The notes under the pieces are model-generated. The model made no database searches, had not been told where the DNA came from, and worked only from the letters and a program-made list of their open reading frames with translations. A DNA stretch of 64,000 nucleotides from Gordionus sp. m RMFG-2023 (Eukaryota > Nematomorpha > Gordioida > Chordodea > Parachordodidae), in contig NC_088776.1 in NCBI RefSeq assembly GCF_954871325.1, forward strand, positions 58,800,954 through 58,864,953, read 5' to 3'. Shown here in pieces: positions 25,501 through 36,559 of this stretch. The position numbers and the translations under genes are program-made. Every line of letters begins with the position of its first letter. Position 1 is the first letter of the stretch.

Positions 25501-28500
25501 ACAATTAAATCTAATGTAAAAAAAAATATATAATGTAAACGTATTTACGAATACAATACTGAAAAAAATGCCCAGTTATTTTGAAATATTACAGTGATAA
25601 TGATTATTCATTGGAAAATATACCTCATATTCATCCTATAAACTCACATGAATATAAAATTGAACATGCTATGAAGACTATGAAAAGAAAAACCTCTGAA
25701 ACAAATCAAAATACTTGCCAAATATACGCAGAAGAAATGTCTAAATTATCTCCCGAATCCAGAAAAAGGCTTCAAGCGTACACTTAGAAATCCTAAAATA
25801 AAGAGGTTTCCTCCTATTCCGACCACATTGGAAGAATTAAGCATTTCATGTTAAATCATTATTTAAGCCTATAAATAACTTGTTATTTTTTTAAAAAATA
25901 TCTTTTAATATTAGAGGATTGGGCTACAACAGGATCTTCCATGAACGAGAGATTTCTATTGCATGATAATGGCGGAGATGGAGACAATTTTAGACATTTC
26001 TTCCGAGTATATTTGGCAAGTATTTCGATTTGTTTCAGAGGCCTCTCTTTTCATAGTGTTTATAGCATTTTCAATATTATATTCATGTGGGTTTATAAGA
26101 TGAATATGAGGCATATTTTTCCAACGAATAATCATTTTCATCGCAATATTTCAAAATAACTGGGCATTTTTTAAGCATTATACAATGTGCATTTATATCT
26201 TTTAAAACTTATCGTAGTTTTATGATAATAGTAGGAATAGCCTTCATGAAAATATTTTAGCAAAATTAAAAATATTTAAAATGGTAAAAGTAAATTTTTT
26301 AAAAATTATTAAAAAAAACAAATTGAAAATTGTTTGATTAAAAATTGCAAACAATATATACCACCCAAATATATAAATTTATTTATTTTTATTCTTGAAC
26401 ATAACTTTCCTTCCAGCGCTATAAATAATAATAATAATATCCAGGAACAAACTGGGATTATGTAATAACTTTTCCCTAGGCCAACTATATATTTGAAAGC
26501 AATTGTGAAAAGCCTCTTATCTCCAACTGATTTAAATTATTAATATTGATAGAAAAACATGGTTTTAGCTAAAGTTTAAAAACTAAAAAAAAAAAAGGTT
26601 TTTAATTTTACTTCATATTTTACCCTATCATTACATTATAATTGAACATATCTAAATTTTAAAGTTTATATAGTATTATAAAAAAAATATAAATTTGAAT
26701 ATAAAATAAAATGAAATAAGTTAGTAAAATTAGCGATATATTTTATATAAGGTTATTCGAATATTATAATTATTATAAATTATTTTAATTAATATTATAT
26801 TTAATTTTAATTATTTTATTATATTGTATAACAAATATATTTCTAAAAAAACTTGATGGAAATGATTGATAATTTGTGTAAAAATAAATATTTCTTTAAA
26901 AAATTAAAATTTGATTTTCAATAAATATCTAAAAGTTGATAAAAAATAAGGTGAACTAGATATATTTAACTTTCGTTTTATTATGTAAAACTTGAAAATC
27001 TTCGAGAAAAAAACGTTTTGATTTTAATTAAAGTGGTGCCAAATTCCGGGTTAAAAAAAATGTTACGAATTCATAAATCCTGGCCAAAAAAATAAAAAAA
27101 TCTGGACTGGCCATTGTCATTACTTAGCTTATAATAAATATTTTGGTTAATAATAACATAGACTAGGTATAATCCAATCCGTTTATTTTAAAAAAATATT
27201 GTTTTGTTTAATTTTCTTCACCAAACCAGGGTTCGGGATAAGGCCATGGTTAGGGTTAATTAATAATAATTTAAATAATTTGGTTAGGTTTAATATTAAT
27301 TACTAGTTATTATCCATAATTTTGTTTAGCAATTTTATTTGGAAAATTATAAAGTATTATTTTGTTGATATTCTCAAAAAAAATTGTTAAAATTTTATTT
27401 GGTGATGTTTTTTTTTACCTTTTATTTTGTTAATATTTCTAAAAAATAATTTAATATTTTATTAGGATCAAAAACAAAGGGGGAAATTATTTTCTGTGGG
27501 AATTTCTTTTTCCTGGTGGAATTACTTTCCAAGTGAATTTTTTTTTCCCGAGAATTAATTTCCGGTTACCATGCATTATCATTAATTAGTGTTGTTAAAC
27601 GGCTCGTTTTAAGCCGATTTTTAAAAACGGCTAACTCAATATTTTAGCCAGAAAAATATTGCCTAAGTCTCAAGATTTCGCTAATAAATGTCCAAACCTT
27701 TGTTCCTTCTACAAACAAAATCTTCAGGCTTGCGTAAGATTATTCTAGATGAAATATTGAGTTAGCCGTTTTTAAAAATCGGCTCTAAACGAGCCGTTAA
27801 ACAACACAAATCGTTATAAATATATATATAAATCATATTCATAAAATGGCAGCCGTGGAAATTACAGATTTCTGAACTGAGGCGCGGAAATTTGAGGTTA
27901 GAACTGACTTGGGCGGAGAAAAAAAATTAGGGTCAATTTTTATTTTTTAGACGCAAAGTAGGGTTTTCCCGATAAAAACCAAACGGATTATCTTAGGGCT
28001 TCTATAAGAAATAAAATATAAATTCGGGATTCCCTCAAATCTTATCATTTCATGTAGAGCATTTGGATAACCAAGATATGGGGGGGGGGCGGAAAATAAC
28101 CCCCCACCCCCCTTTGGAAATTTGTCTGTTCTAGAAAATATCATTTTAAAGCCAATAAATCTTTCTCCCTACATATCCCCACGTCCTTCTCTCTCACACA
28201 AAAAAAAGGTTTTTAAAAAATGACTTCGGTTCGGGAAAAATATTATGCCCGAATCGAACTTAAATGGCCCACAAATAAATTTAATTTCGGGTCGGGCTTT
28301 TTGGGACAAATAAAAAAAAAATCGAGCTGGGCCAGGTTTGAAAAATTAAGCCCGATAACAGTAAACAATTATTTGAAAGAAAATAACATGTGAAAGTTAA
28401 TAATTTTTTTTATGACTTCAATTCAAAAAAAAAAGAAAACCCTTATTATATATAAAATTTAATATGGCCAAAAGGCCTATAGTAAATGAAAAAACCAACC

Positions 28501-29929
28501 TAATGATGCCACCCCACCCCTTCACCTTTAGCAAAATCCTGGCTAAGCCTATGATGTAGACAGTTTAGAGATAAATATCTCCATATTTTAGTTTTTTTTC
28601 TTCCTTCAAGTATATCCATCAGGAATGAATATAATTACTCAAAAATTGTAATTAATTCCTAATTATTATTACTTGTATCTCTTCTCTTCTCTTTCGTATT
28701 TAATTATAAATGCTAATTCCTTTTCTAGAAAGGGCAATTAATTACCAATTACATGTAATCAATTTTCTAGGATAATTATAATTACCTATTTACACTTTCT
28801 TTAAAAATAGAATGAAAGTAGGTGATGAAAGATCATAAAAAAATGAGAAACTTTGTTAAATGGTTTATAATATAATTATAGTAATCTTATTTTTTTATTA
28901 CAATTTTTTATGTTTGAAAAATATAAAGGTTTTATTCATTGAAAAGTACAATATCATTAAGGCATTGCATATAAATTTTCATAAACATTATATTTATTTG
29001 ATGTCAAACTCGGATAGAATATCATTTATGATGTATAAATTTAAATAGATATTAAGTGCATTAACATTTGAAGTTCCCATTCAATAAAAAAATGTACTTT
29101 TTTTTAAAGGTATTTCAAACAGTTTGTTATTTAAGCGTGTTATAATAATTATTTAGCAAAGTGAAAATTTTAAAGGTCAGTATAGGAAAAAAAACAATCT
29201 GGTGATTCAAGCAAGAGAGACAAAGGTATAAATGTAAAAAAGGTAGACACATTAATGTAATTTGTGGAAAGATTGTTGTGAGGAAATTATCTAAGTATAT
29301 GAGTTGCCAGAAGGTTATAAAGATTCTAAAAAAGAAAATGTTGAGGTAGATGAGATACTGAAGATGATATGAAGGAGAGTAATGACAAATAAACATGGTA
29401 CTTGATGATTTCATAAATCTAAAAGGTTACATAATCAAACTGTGGTATGTAGCAAGTGGAGGTATAAAAATTAAACTTTTTAGACAAAAAAAATGAAAAT
29501 AAAATATTTTTTGTTTAAGCAAATTATTTACTTATTAACTTCTAATTTTTTAGTCTTTAATTCAATTAATAAATTTTCATCACATTTATTATTGAAATAT
29601 TTAATAAGATCATATCCACCCTTTTGAAAAAGACCCTCAATTGTACTTGGAAGTCCTAAAGATAAGGCCCCTTAATTAAATATAAAATATATATGTTATA
29701 AAATATTTTACCTTTAATAATGGCATTCCTTGACCATCCAAATTCATTTACATATTGCAGGGACATATCTAATATATCAGGTTTGATATTTGTGTCATGT
29801 TTATTTTCCCTTCAAGCTTATATTTAAAACTTTTACATTTAAAAAAGAAAATATACATATGGTCAGAAAGGTTTGAATCGTTGTTAGACTCAATAGTAGT
29901 GTAACCTCGATAGGTGAAATGCCTTCTAC
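22578..29929 (-). CDS. COQ9: COQ9, ubiquinone biosynthesis protein (five exons)
   Basis: COQ9 is a mitochondrial lipid-binding protein that partners COQ7 in coenzyme Q synthesis. Exons, 5' to 3': 29857-29929, 29712-29809, 29532-29670, 23127-23208 and 22578-23006 (stop). All four junctions agree in phase. Landmarks: RRHFTYRGYTT (basic, presequence-like), YVNEFGWSRNAIIKGALSLG, GLFQKGGYDLIKYF, RLEMLVPYLQKLPQ and SDQICYASG then HFDWYTQRAKV; human COQ9 has HGW, EGAQSLGL, RLRMLIPYI and DFNWYTRRA at these places. Intron sizes are 47, 41, 6,323 and 120 bp; the large one hosts transposons. The last 80 or so residues (from LLKTPPERV) do not align with other COQ9 C termini although the frame stays open. 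The initiating exon was not secured; a small ATG exon near 30210-30225 would fit in phase but is speculative. Confidence 0.88.
23846..24177 (+). mobile_element. MITE family B, copy 1
   Basis: An element of about 330 bp with long imperfect inverted ends (about 85-100 bp), running from the outer TACATATAATAATACCTAG to an inner block CAGCTG..CGCCATTTT..TTACCC. An inverted second copy is at 49689-49955, and partial copies are at about 46010-46060 and 56735-56870. A 65-codon open frame across the right end (MRIIAIWVTKMADSADL) follows the terminal repeat and is not a gene. Confidence 0.8.
25565..25850 (+). pseudogene. FLYWCH-type MULE protein fragment, left arm
   Basis: The frame from 25581 reads IPHIHPINSHEYKIEHAM, then TCQIYAEEMSKLSPESRKRL. 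This matches the tail of FLYWCH zinc fingers in animal Mutator-like transposons: an H-x-H zinc pair, then a helix-rich linker ending LSPE. After one frameshift the sequence continues GFKRTLRNPKIKRFPPIPTT and LEEL, the linker that follows the finger in these proteins. The first Cys pair of the finger and the transposase are missing. Confidence 0.75.
25956..26150 (-). pseudogene. FLYWCH-type MULE protein fragment, right arm
   Basis: Inverted counterpart of the left-arm fragment, reading MPHIHLINPHEYNIENAI and TCQIYSEEMSK on the - strand. It stops short of the RTLRN linker. The two fragments agree in most residues although their DNA has drifted. Confidence 0.7.
27589..27807 (+). mobile_element. 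MITE family C, copy 1
   Basis: A 219-bp element with about 55 bp of near-perfect terminal inverted repeat: GTGTTGTTAAACGGCTCGTT, then GCCGATTTTTAAAAACGGCT and AACTCAATATTT at both ends. The middle reads CAAGATTTCGCTAATAAATG. Diverged copies lie at 34814-35035 and 52792-53014. No target duplication is obvious. It abuts the right edge of the candidate MULE. Confidence 0.88.
27808..29531. other. rest of the large COQ9 intron: transposon scraps
   Basis: Holds a G-run (28080-28089), a GGGCCGGGTT-type segment at 28222-28345, and a fragment near 28490-28556 ending in CTGGCTAAGCCTATG, the CATAGGCTTAGCCAG motif seen at several hAT-like ends in this window. At about 29130-29410 the + strand has interrupted coding-like sequence (KGQYRKKNNLVIQAR; EGYKDSKKENVEVDEI) that I could not assign. 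No intact gene was seen. Confidence 0.5.
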
Positions 29930-30652
29930 CTAATGATTTATCAAAAATTAATAATCAAAAATAAATAAATACCATTTCTTGAAAGGTATTTTAAAGATTT
30001 TCTCAACATGTGTAAATATGAATGAGTGAATAAAAATATTTATCAATGTATAGCTCAAAGAGATAAATTTTATAATTAATAAGTTATTTATATATACATA
30101 ACACATAAATCACATATAACTATTTATGGTACAATGTTTCTTCCTATCTCAAGAATCAAGTCAAGTTTTATTACTTTTAATCATATCTTTATTTATAGAT
30201 ATTCCTATCAATCTAACATCTTATCTTCACCATTACTACATCAATAAAATTGACAGAAGAAACTTAATTAACTGTTAACTTGGAACACTATAAATCACTA
30301 TTTTTTTGCCATCCCTACAATCCTCGTCAAATTTACAATTTCAGAATTTATAGTCTTATCTATATAAAAAAAAATTTATAAACCACAATTAAGTAGAATA
30401 TCAGGTAACATTATATATATATATATTCCTCAAACATCTTCAAATCACTAATCACTAAAAATAACTCACCTTTTATTTTTCCTTTCCTTAAACAAATTCA
30501 TAAGCGTAGCCGGGGGGGGTTAAGAGAAATTCAACCCACCCCCTTCAGAAATTTATCACTTTTTATAAATATCATTTTAAGCTGATAAAAAATATCTACC
30601 TTAGTCCTCCCCACACTCCCTGACCCCTATAAATGTATGCATATATCTTAAA
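29930..30652. other. region 5' of the visible COQ9 exons
   Basis: Should hold the COQ9 start codon exon and promoter, but neither could be fixed. A hAT-like end motif with a G-run (CATAAGCGTAGCCGGGGGGG) is at about 30500-30520. Confidence 0.45.
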
Positions 30653-32545
30653 TATACCTACAAAAATACGAATCGAATAATGGAATTATTCGTATTCGTT
30701 TAAATCGAATAATTTATTATTAGTATTCGTATGAATAATAAAATGATTATTCGATTCGATTCGTCGAATATTCGATTCGATTCGAAAATTTTATTTACCA
30801 TGAATTAAAAAAAGATCTATTATAAAATTTATTTTGTAAAATTTAACTAAGGATAAATACAAACAAATTTTATTAGTGAGACAAAATAGAAGCATACATA
30901 TATAATATATTTATATACAATGTGGAAAAATCAATATAATATTCATATCTATAATGTAGAAGATAAATCTGACAACAGCCAATTTTTCAAACATAAAGTT
31001 TTTCGGATAGTTTCCTCCTTTAACGACATTCTGTATTTTGTAACCATATGAGCTCCAACAGAAAAGAGTCGCTCACATGGGTTTGAAGATCCCTGTATCG
31101 ACAATATGTCCCTCGCCATTTTAGATAACACGGGAAAACGGTCTCCATGTAGTTTCCACCATTCTAGTGGGTTTTTATTTGACGTTATTCTCACTTCTTT
31201 CAAATATGTGTCAATTTCAGAAATTGGCATAACATTCTGTTTAAAAATGACATCCATATTTGATTGTATTAAAGGTTTAATTTTTGATACATCATATTTA
31301 ATTTTATATTCATCAAACATTTTCTTAAAATTATTAAATATAGTTGTAACGTTTATATTATAAGATATAGGTAGGCACTCAAAAAATTCCAGTTTAAGTC
31401 TTGGATCTAATATTGCAGATATAATTGTTTGGAAATCTGTTAAATTATAATATGATACTATTTTTTGTTGCGCATTAATTGCGTTTATAAGCGTATTATC
31501 AAAGAGACTTAGGTGCTCAATTAATGATATATAAAAGGGGATGACCAGATTAAGTGTAGGATATGTTTCTCCTGATATGGCAACAGTAAAATCATAAAAT
31601 GTTTTTAAGTTTAAATGTATTCTTTCTAAGGCGGTCCATTCATCCTATATTAAAAAATAAAAATTAGATTTAAATATAAATAAATACTTCACTAAGTTGT
31701 TTCTCTTGAATAATAGATATATCATAATTATTAATAACGACATGATCTATAGCTTTTCTCATTTGTATTGCTCGTTCTATCATAGAATATGAGCTGTTCA
31801 ATCTGATAGGTGTATCTAATTTTAACTTCAAATATGTAATAGATGGAATTTGTGAATTACAAAATTCTTTCATCATAGTAGTTTTCTTATAAGAATTTCG
31901 AATGCTTTTTTACTGCCTCTTAATTTTATTAATTGTTCATCAATTTGTTTTATTATTTCTTGAACAACAAGATTTAAAACATGTGCAAAACAGCGAATAT
32001 GTGCAATTTTTGATCTTGGATTTTTAATTTTAAGGGTATTTATAAAGGTAGTGTTTGATGCGGCATTGTCGCATGTAATAGCCGTTGACTTTATATCTAT
32101 GCTATAATTGTTAATGATTCTATAAAATGTCTTTATTATAATTGTATATGTTATGTGTTATATAAATTACCTTCTTCGTCCATCTCTCTCATAAAAGAAA
32201 TTTCTAAAGTAATGGTCTATTATGAGATAAATTAAAATGGAGTTTCAAAATTGGGGTCAATTTTCATTATTCCAGGAGATTTTATTAAATTGAAATAATT
32301 TCAAATAATTCCTAATAATAATATATGATTTATATATGATTATTTTCCAATATATATTAATACTATAAATTATTTTAGTCGAATAATCTCGAATAATTCG
32401 ATCGAATAATATATATAAAATTATTCGACGAATAATATATTTTCCTTATTCGAATTCGATTCGAATTTTCGAATCGAATAATTGTGTTATTCGTATTCGT
32501 AAAATACGAATCGAATCGAATAACAAATAATTCGTTTTAGGTATA
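30653..32545 (-). mobile_element. hAT transposon with 8-bp target duplication
   Basis: A 1,893-bp element flanked by a perfect 8-bp direct repeat ATCTTAAA (30645-30652 and 32546-32553), the hallmark of hAT insertion. The ends are short inverted repeats (TATACCTACAAAAATACG on the left, TATACCTAAAACGAATTA on the right, read inversely). They are followed by subterminal arrays of GAATCGAAT/ATTCGATTC words that probably bind the transposase. The inside codes on the - strand for the C-terminal two-thirds of a hAT transposase. The BED finger region is missing. Confidence 0.93.
30949..32110 (-). pseudogene. hAT transposase (RNase H core to dimerisation domain)
   Basis: Reading on the - strand: STAITCDNAASNTTFINTLK and RCFAHVLNLVVQEI (core with the CDNA..N and CxAHxLNLxV motifs), SYSMIERAIQMRKAID, EWTALERIHLNLKTFYDF, AILDPRLKLEFF, and at the C terminus SSNPCERLFSVGAHM with KYRMSLKEETIRKTLCLKNW. 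A 49-bp GT-AG intron (about 31638-31686) joins QLSE to DEW cleanly, so the spliced structure survives. One frameshift near 31880 and the absent N terminus make it non-functional. The 3' exon stays open for 700 bp, which suggests fairly recent decay. Confidence 0.88.
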
Positions 32546-33465
32546 ATCTTAAACAATAATTTGATAGAAAGAATGTAAAAGTTGATATTTTTTAAAACTA
32601 TTCATCATAATTTATACATTTTTGGAAAAAAGCATTTATATATAAAAAAAGTGAACTAAAAATATTTTTTAGAAATGGAATATAAGCCAAAGATAAATCT
32701 TAAGACAAAAGTGAAATGTATTATAATTATTAATATAAAATTACTAAATAATATAATATATCAAATCTAATTTTAAGTGAGTAATTTTAATTTATTTTCT
32801 TAATAAAAGTAAAATATAATTATAAAAATATTGGCAAAATTATATCATAAATTAATTTAAAATATTAAATCACAATACAAACAGTGGAATATTATATGTC
32901 GTAGATTTACAGTATATCCAATTTTATCAATTATCATATGACAATCAAGTAATTTTTACCACTATAGCGAATTATATATTTTACAGAAAACTATAAAATA
33001 TTGATAAGGACATCAGGAAATATCTTTTAATGATATTGTGGAATGAATAATATGAAAATAATTTTTATATAAAATAAATAGATGGCGTTAAATAATTGAA
33101 TACAAATTGTTGCTATATTTATCAAGAGCATTGATTAGTAAAATTTGTTAAAATATTAAATGTAATATACTAACTGACAAATATGTCTGTAAAAGTGGAA
33201 TTTCACTTAATATTTTGTAACAAATTCTATATAATAGAGGAGTATCAACTAAATGTCAACTTACTTTTTATAAATAAATTACTTATACTTGTTTTTATCT
33301 AAATTATTACCATGCTTTTATATTAGTGTATATACAAGTAATATATATTGTATTTTATAAAAACTAATAAAAATATATTTCATATTTGTTCCAAGCTTAT
33401 TTTTTTATTAAAATTAACCTCCTATTTGTAAAATTTTATGAATATATATATACTAAGGTAACCCG
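32546..33465. other. AT-rich stretch, no feature seen
   Basis: Short A/T runs throughout with no exon, RNA gene or element boundary that I could support. Confidence 0.6.
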
Positions 33466-33575
33466 GCCGGGCAAAAGCGGGCCGAGGGCCCGCCTAAAAA
33501 AGGGTCTGGGGGCGAAGTCCCCAGTAATTTTTTAATCCCTCCCCCTTAAGAAAATGATGGCTACGCCTATGAACA
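33466..33575. mobile_element. GC-rich hAT-like element end
   Basis: A sharply GC-rich island starts CCCGGCCGGGCAAAAGCGGG. It includes GGGGGCGAAGTCCCC and ends GGCTACGCCTATG. The last word, inversely CATAGGCGTAGCC, recurs with G-runs at about 28550 and 30505. Such ends are common in hAT-type elements of animals. Only one end is recognisable here. Confidence 0.5.
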
Positions 33576-34500
33576 AATTTAACTTATCACTCAATGTATA
33601 TGTTAAGGTTGGCAGGGAGTTAGATAAGATTTAACAAAAAGATTTAAAACTTTTATTAAATAAATATATTTTAAAAATATTTAACTATAATTTAACTGAA
33701 AAATATAATAAATTTATTCTTTATATATAAATAAAATCTATTAAAAAATTTAAATGAAACTATTAAGTAAAGTTTATAAAAATTGTGTTAATTAAATAAA
33801 TGCGACATATAAAAATTTGCGCTATATAACAACCAGTATAATAAAATAATTATCCATGTCTAACAGTATATAAATGCATTTTTTTCCTATCTAAATTACC
33901 TATTAACAACTATTTATCAAAACATAACCGAATCACTATAAATATTTTTTTTAAACTATATAATATAATAATCTATATTATTTTTCATTAACCTTAATTA
34001 ATTAGTCTTAATTTTCCATTATTCTTACAAAAAACAATCTTAATACTAATAATATAACATTCTACATGATACTTCCTAACTTTAAATAAACGCGTCTACT
34101 TTTTTATCTTTTTTTCTAAATAATCATCTGCTTTTATTTTTCTTTTTCCTAACAAATACCAAACCTTAAATTATTTTTCTTCTCTAAACATACATTTAAA
34201 TATTAAAAATTAATTATTTACTCTTACAACATTCCTGGCCTTTAAAAAAAAATCTATATTCTAAAAAAACCATACAAGAAAGAGATCTTAAAATTATAAT
34301 GACACAAGAAACTTTAATTAATAATAACTTAAGAAGAAAAAAAATAAGTACTTACTCTTCATTTCAAGTTCTAATTAACCAATCTCTTTCTAAGTTAATC
34401 ATCTTATTAATTTTTTACATCCTATATTTCTATTACCTTTACCATCATCGTATACACCTTCTATTTATACATACATATCTATAATAATACATTAATACTA
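33576..34500. other. strongly G-poor stretch
   Basis: From about 33880 to 34500 the + strand has very few G residues and is built of A, T and C, a marked strand asymmetry. A 61-codon open frame at 34299-34484 reflects this composition and has no recognisable domain. No gene supported. Confidence 0.5.
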
Positions 34501-34504
34501 TATA

Positions 34505-34800
34505 TAATATCAATTAGTGGATACTAGCTAATCTACAAGAGGTGCCGTATATACTCTTAAATTAAACGGGCCCTGAAAGTAGGGTAAATTATTGTCAATT
34601 AATGGATCCTAACTCCACAAGAGGTACCGTCAGTCCTCTTAAGTTAAATGGGCCCTGAGGGAAAATTTTACTGACAACAGTGAATGCAAATTTATTGCAC
34701 TGGATACGCCCTCTTTTGGGTGGTAGAAGCCACTTAATTGTGTGTTTCCCTAGTGGTGAGGAACAAGATAAGATAAGACATAGCTCTTTTAATAACAGGT
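34505..34800. repeat. unassigned repeat with two tandem units of about 100 bp
   Basis: Two units share a GTGGATACTA/ATGGATCCTAACT start, ACAAGAGGTRCCGT, CTCTTAARTTAAA and GGGCCCTGA. The second is followed by a further 130 bp of moderately GC-rich sequence. On the - strand the second unit is open as IFPQGPFNLRGLTVPLVEL, preceded by KWLLPPKRGRIQC. This could be coding sequence of a retroelement-like repeat or chance. Family not recognised. Confidence 0.5.
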
Positions 34801-34813
34801 ACACATAATATTA

Positions 34814-35035
34814 GTATTGTTAAACGGCTTGATTTTAGACGATTTTTAAAAAGAGCGAATTAAATATTCTAGTCAAAAAATATTGAATAACTGTAAGCCT
34901 CGAGATTTCGCTAATAGATGTTCAAACCTTTGTGTCATCTATGAGAAAAATCTTTAGGCTTGAGGAATATTATTTTGGATAAAATATTGAGCTATCCGTT
35001 TTAAAAATCGGTCTAAAACGAGCCTTTTAACAACC
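34814..35035 (+). mobile_element. MITE family C, copy 2
   Basis: A 222-bp diverged copy of the element at 27589-27807: starts GTATTGTTAAACGGCTTG, ends AAAACGAGCCTTTTAACAAC. The interior keeps CGAGATTTCGCTAATAGATG and TTCAAACCTTTGTG. Lower identity than between the two ends of copy 1, so an older insertion. Confidence 0.85.
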
Positions 35036-35204
35036 TTGTTAATTACTAGGTCGGGTCAGCTTAGTCGAAAACAAAACAAGGTTTGAGGCGAAAAACGACC
35101 TTAAAATCGAGCCAACCCATTTAGCCATAGATCAGACCCGACCTAATGGGCCTCGTGAGCGGACCCATAGGATCTAGTTTGTATTAATCGATGTAGTTTT
35201 TGAT

Positions 35205-35960
35205 ATAAAAATGTTCCAAGTAATAATAAATTGACACGGCCATTATATTTTATTCCATGAGGGAAAAAATATTATGAAATTTTTTAAAACTTTGTTTTAG
35301 GCTTATTTAAAATCTTTTGATACTTGAAATATGTTCTATGTTCTAAAACCTTTAGAAGAAATAAATTGTCACCGTATTTATATTTTATTCTACAAAGAAT
35401 AAAATATTATTAAAAATTTATAAAATTTAGATTAAATCAAATTAAAGATTTTTGATATTAAAACATGTTTTAAAACATTTGGGTTTATAATGAAATTCTG
35501 TCATTATTTTTTAACCTAAGCGTAAAATTTAGAAATATAAAATAGTATATATTTATGTTTTGAGCACAGTAAAAGGTTCATGACAATGGAAGGAAGTTCT
35601 AAAGGTATTAAATTGACATTGCTATACTATTTCATACCACGAGGAAAATTAAAATATAAAATTTTTTAAAAAACTTTGTTATGAGGCTAGTTAAACGTTT
35701 TCAATACTATAAAGATTTTATAAAACTTTTGGTTTCATAGAAAGATTTCTATTGCCATTAATTTCTATAATTTCTTGTTATGTAGAAATATTGAATAAAA
35801 ATATAAATTTATGTTTTGAGCCCAATAGAAAATTGAGGTCTAGTAATAAGTTATCACTGTCATTCTATTTTAATCTACGAGGTAAATAAATTTTTACAAA
35901 TTTCTTTTTTTAGCCTAGTAAAAAGTTCGATATTAGAAAAAGGCTCTAAAACCGTAAAAT
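35205..35960 (+). repeat. four degenerate tandem repeats
   Basis: Four units begin near 35223, 35357, 35606 and 35846 with AAATTGACACGGCCATTATA-like sequence, then CATGAGG/CACGAGG and an AAATTTTTTAAAACTTTG block. The latest two also share TTATGTTTTGAGC upstream. Spacing is 134, 249 and 240 bp. No coding capacity. Confidence 0.65.
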
Positions 35961-36151
35961 CTAGTAAATGAGGTGTATGTTATATAAATTTATCCTTAGA
36001 TCTTAAATTGTCAATCTATATGCTAAAAATATTTTGAAATATTTAACTATTATATATCAAATTTGGAAAATCCTTATATGACAATTAATTTTTAGCAAAT
36101 TTTTAACTATCTTAATTTATAATTTTTGCAAACATTTATGATATAAAATGA

Positions 36152-36373
36152 GTGTTAGTGGAGCTTGTTAGACCCCAATATACTTTCTACCACTTAAATC
36201 TAATTCAAATTTATATTTTATCTTTGGCAATGATAACTTATTCGAAATTACTTGAGGATCAATCCGATAATAACTATTTTATGCTTAGGTTCCGCCTCGT
36301 CGCCCGCCATATTAAAAGGTATGATTTTTGCAAGAAATTTAGAATTATTCAAAGAACTATGTTCGAAAAATGA
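36152..36373 (+). other. open frame of unknown meaning
   Basis: A 73-codon frame whose second half (KLLEDQSDNNYFMLRFRL, then RHIKRYDFCKKFRII) is richer in G+C and in varied residues than its surroundings. It sits in the extra segment of the left arm of the inverted repeat. No family recognised; it may be part of a transposon. Confidence 0.25.
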
Positions 36374-36559
36374 CAATTAGTGCACAGAAGTCTACTTCAT
36401 GTGGAATTATTTAATTTTTTGCTATCCGTAAGTTAAAAATATAAAAAAATTGGTTTTAAGAAGATTTTTATTAGTCCCTCAAATCAAAATATTTTGGGTA
36501 GGTGCTAAATTCTTCGATGATAAAAAAAAAATCAACACATAAATTAAAATTTCTCCAAC

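Larger units (their letters stand above)
24870..26420. repeat. large inverted duplication containing FLYWCH fragments
   Basis: The left arm (24870-25790) matches the right arm (25960-26420) in inverted orientation. Shared words include ATATATTGTTTGCAATTTT, CATGAAGGCTATTCCTAC, ATGCCCAGTTATTTTGAAAT and ACTTGCCAAATATAC. The left arm is split by an insert of about 360 bp (25195-25560) that the right arm lacks. That insert is G-poor and holds two copies of CAAATCCTAGAGACTAAC 48 bp apart. The arms have drifted noticeably, so the palindrome is not recent. Confidence 0.85.
23441..27588. mobile_element. candidate MULE-type transposon in the large COQ9 intron
   Basis: Two related segments face each other about 4 kb apart. 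The left begins TTAGTGATAATGCGTG, the right (read inversely) TTAATGATAATGCATGGTAA; both continue with CGGAAA, TAATTC and a run of A's. Between them lie FLYWCH/MULE coding fragments, so they may be the terminal repeats of one Mutator-like element. Alternatively they are two independent copies of a smaller repeat. No MULE catalytic domain was found, and a target duplication could not be defined. Confidence 0.45.

Noticed and set aside
29127-29414. 95-codon - strand frame
   Set aside because: The opposite strand is more protein-like but interrupted; neither strand matches a known family, so only noted within the COQ9 intron entry.
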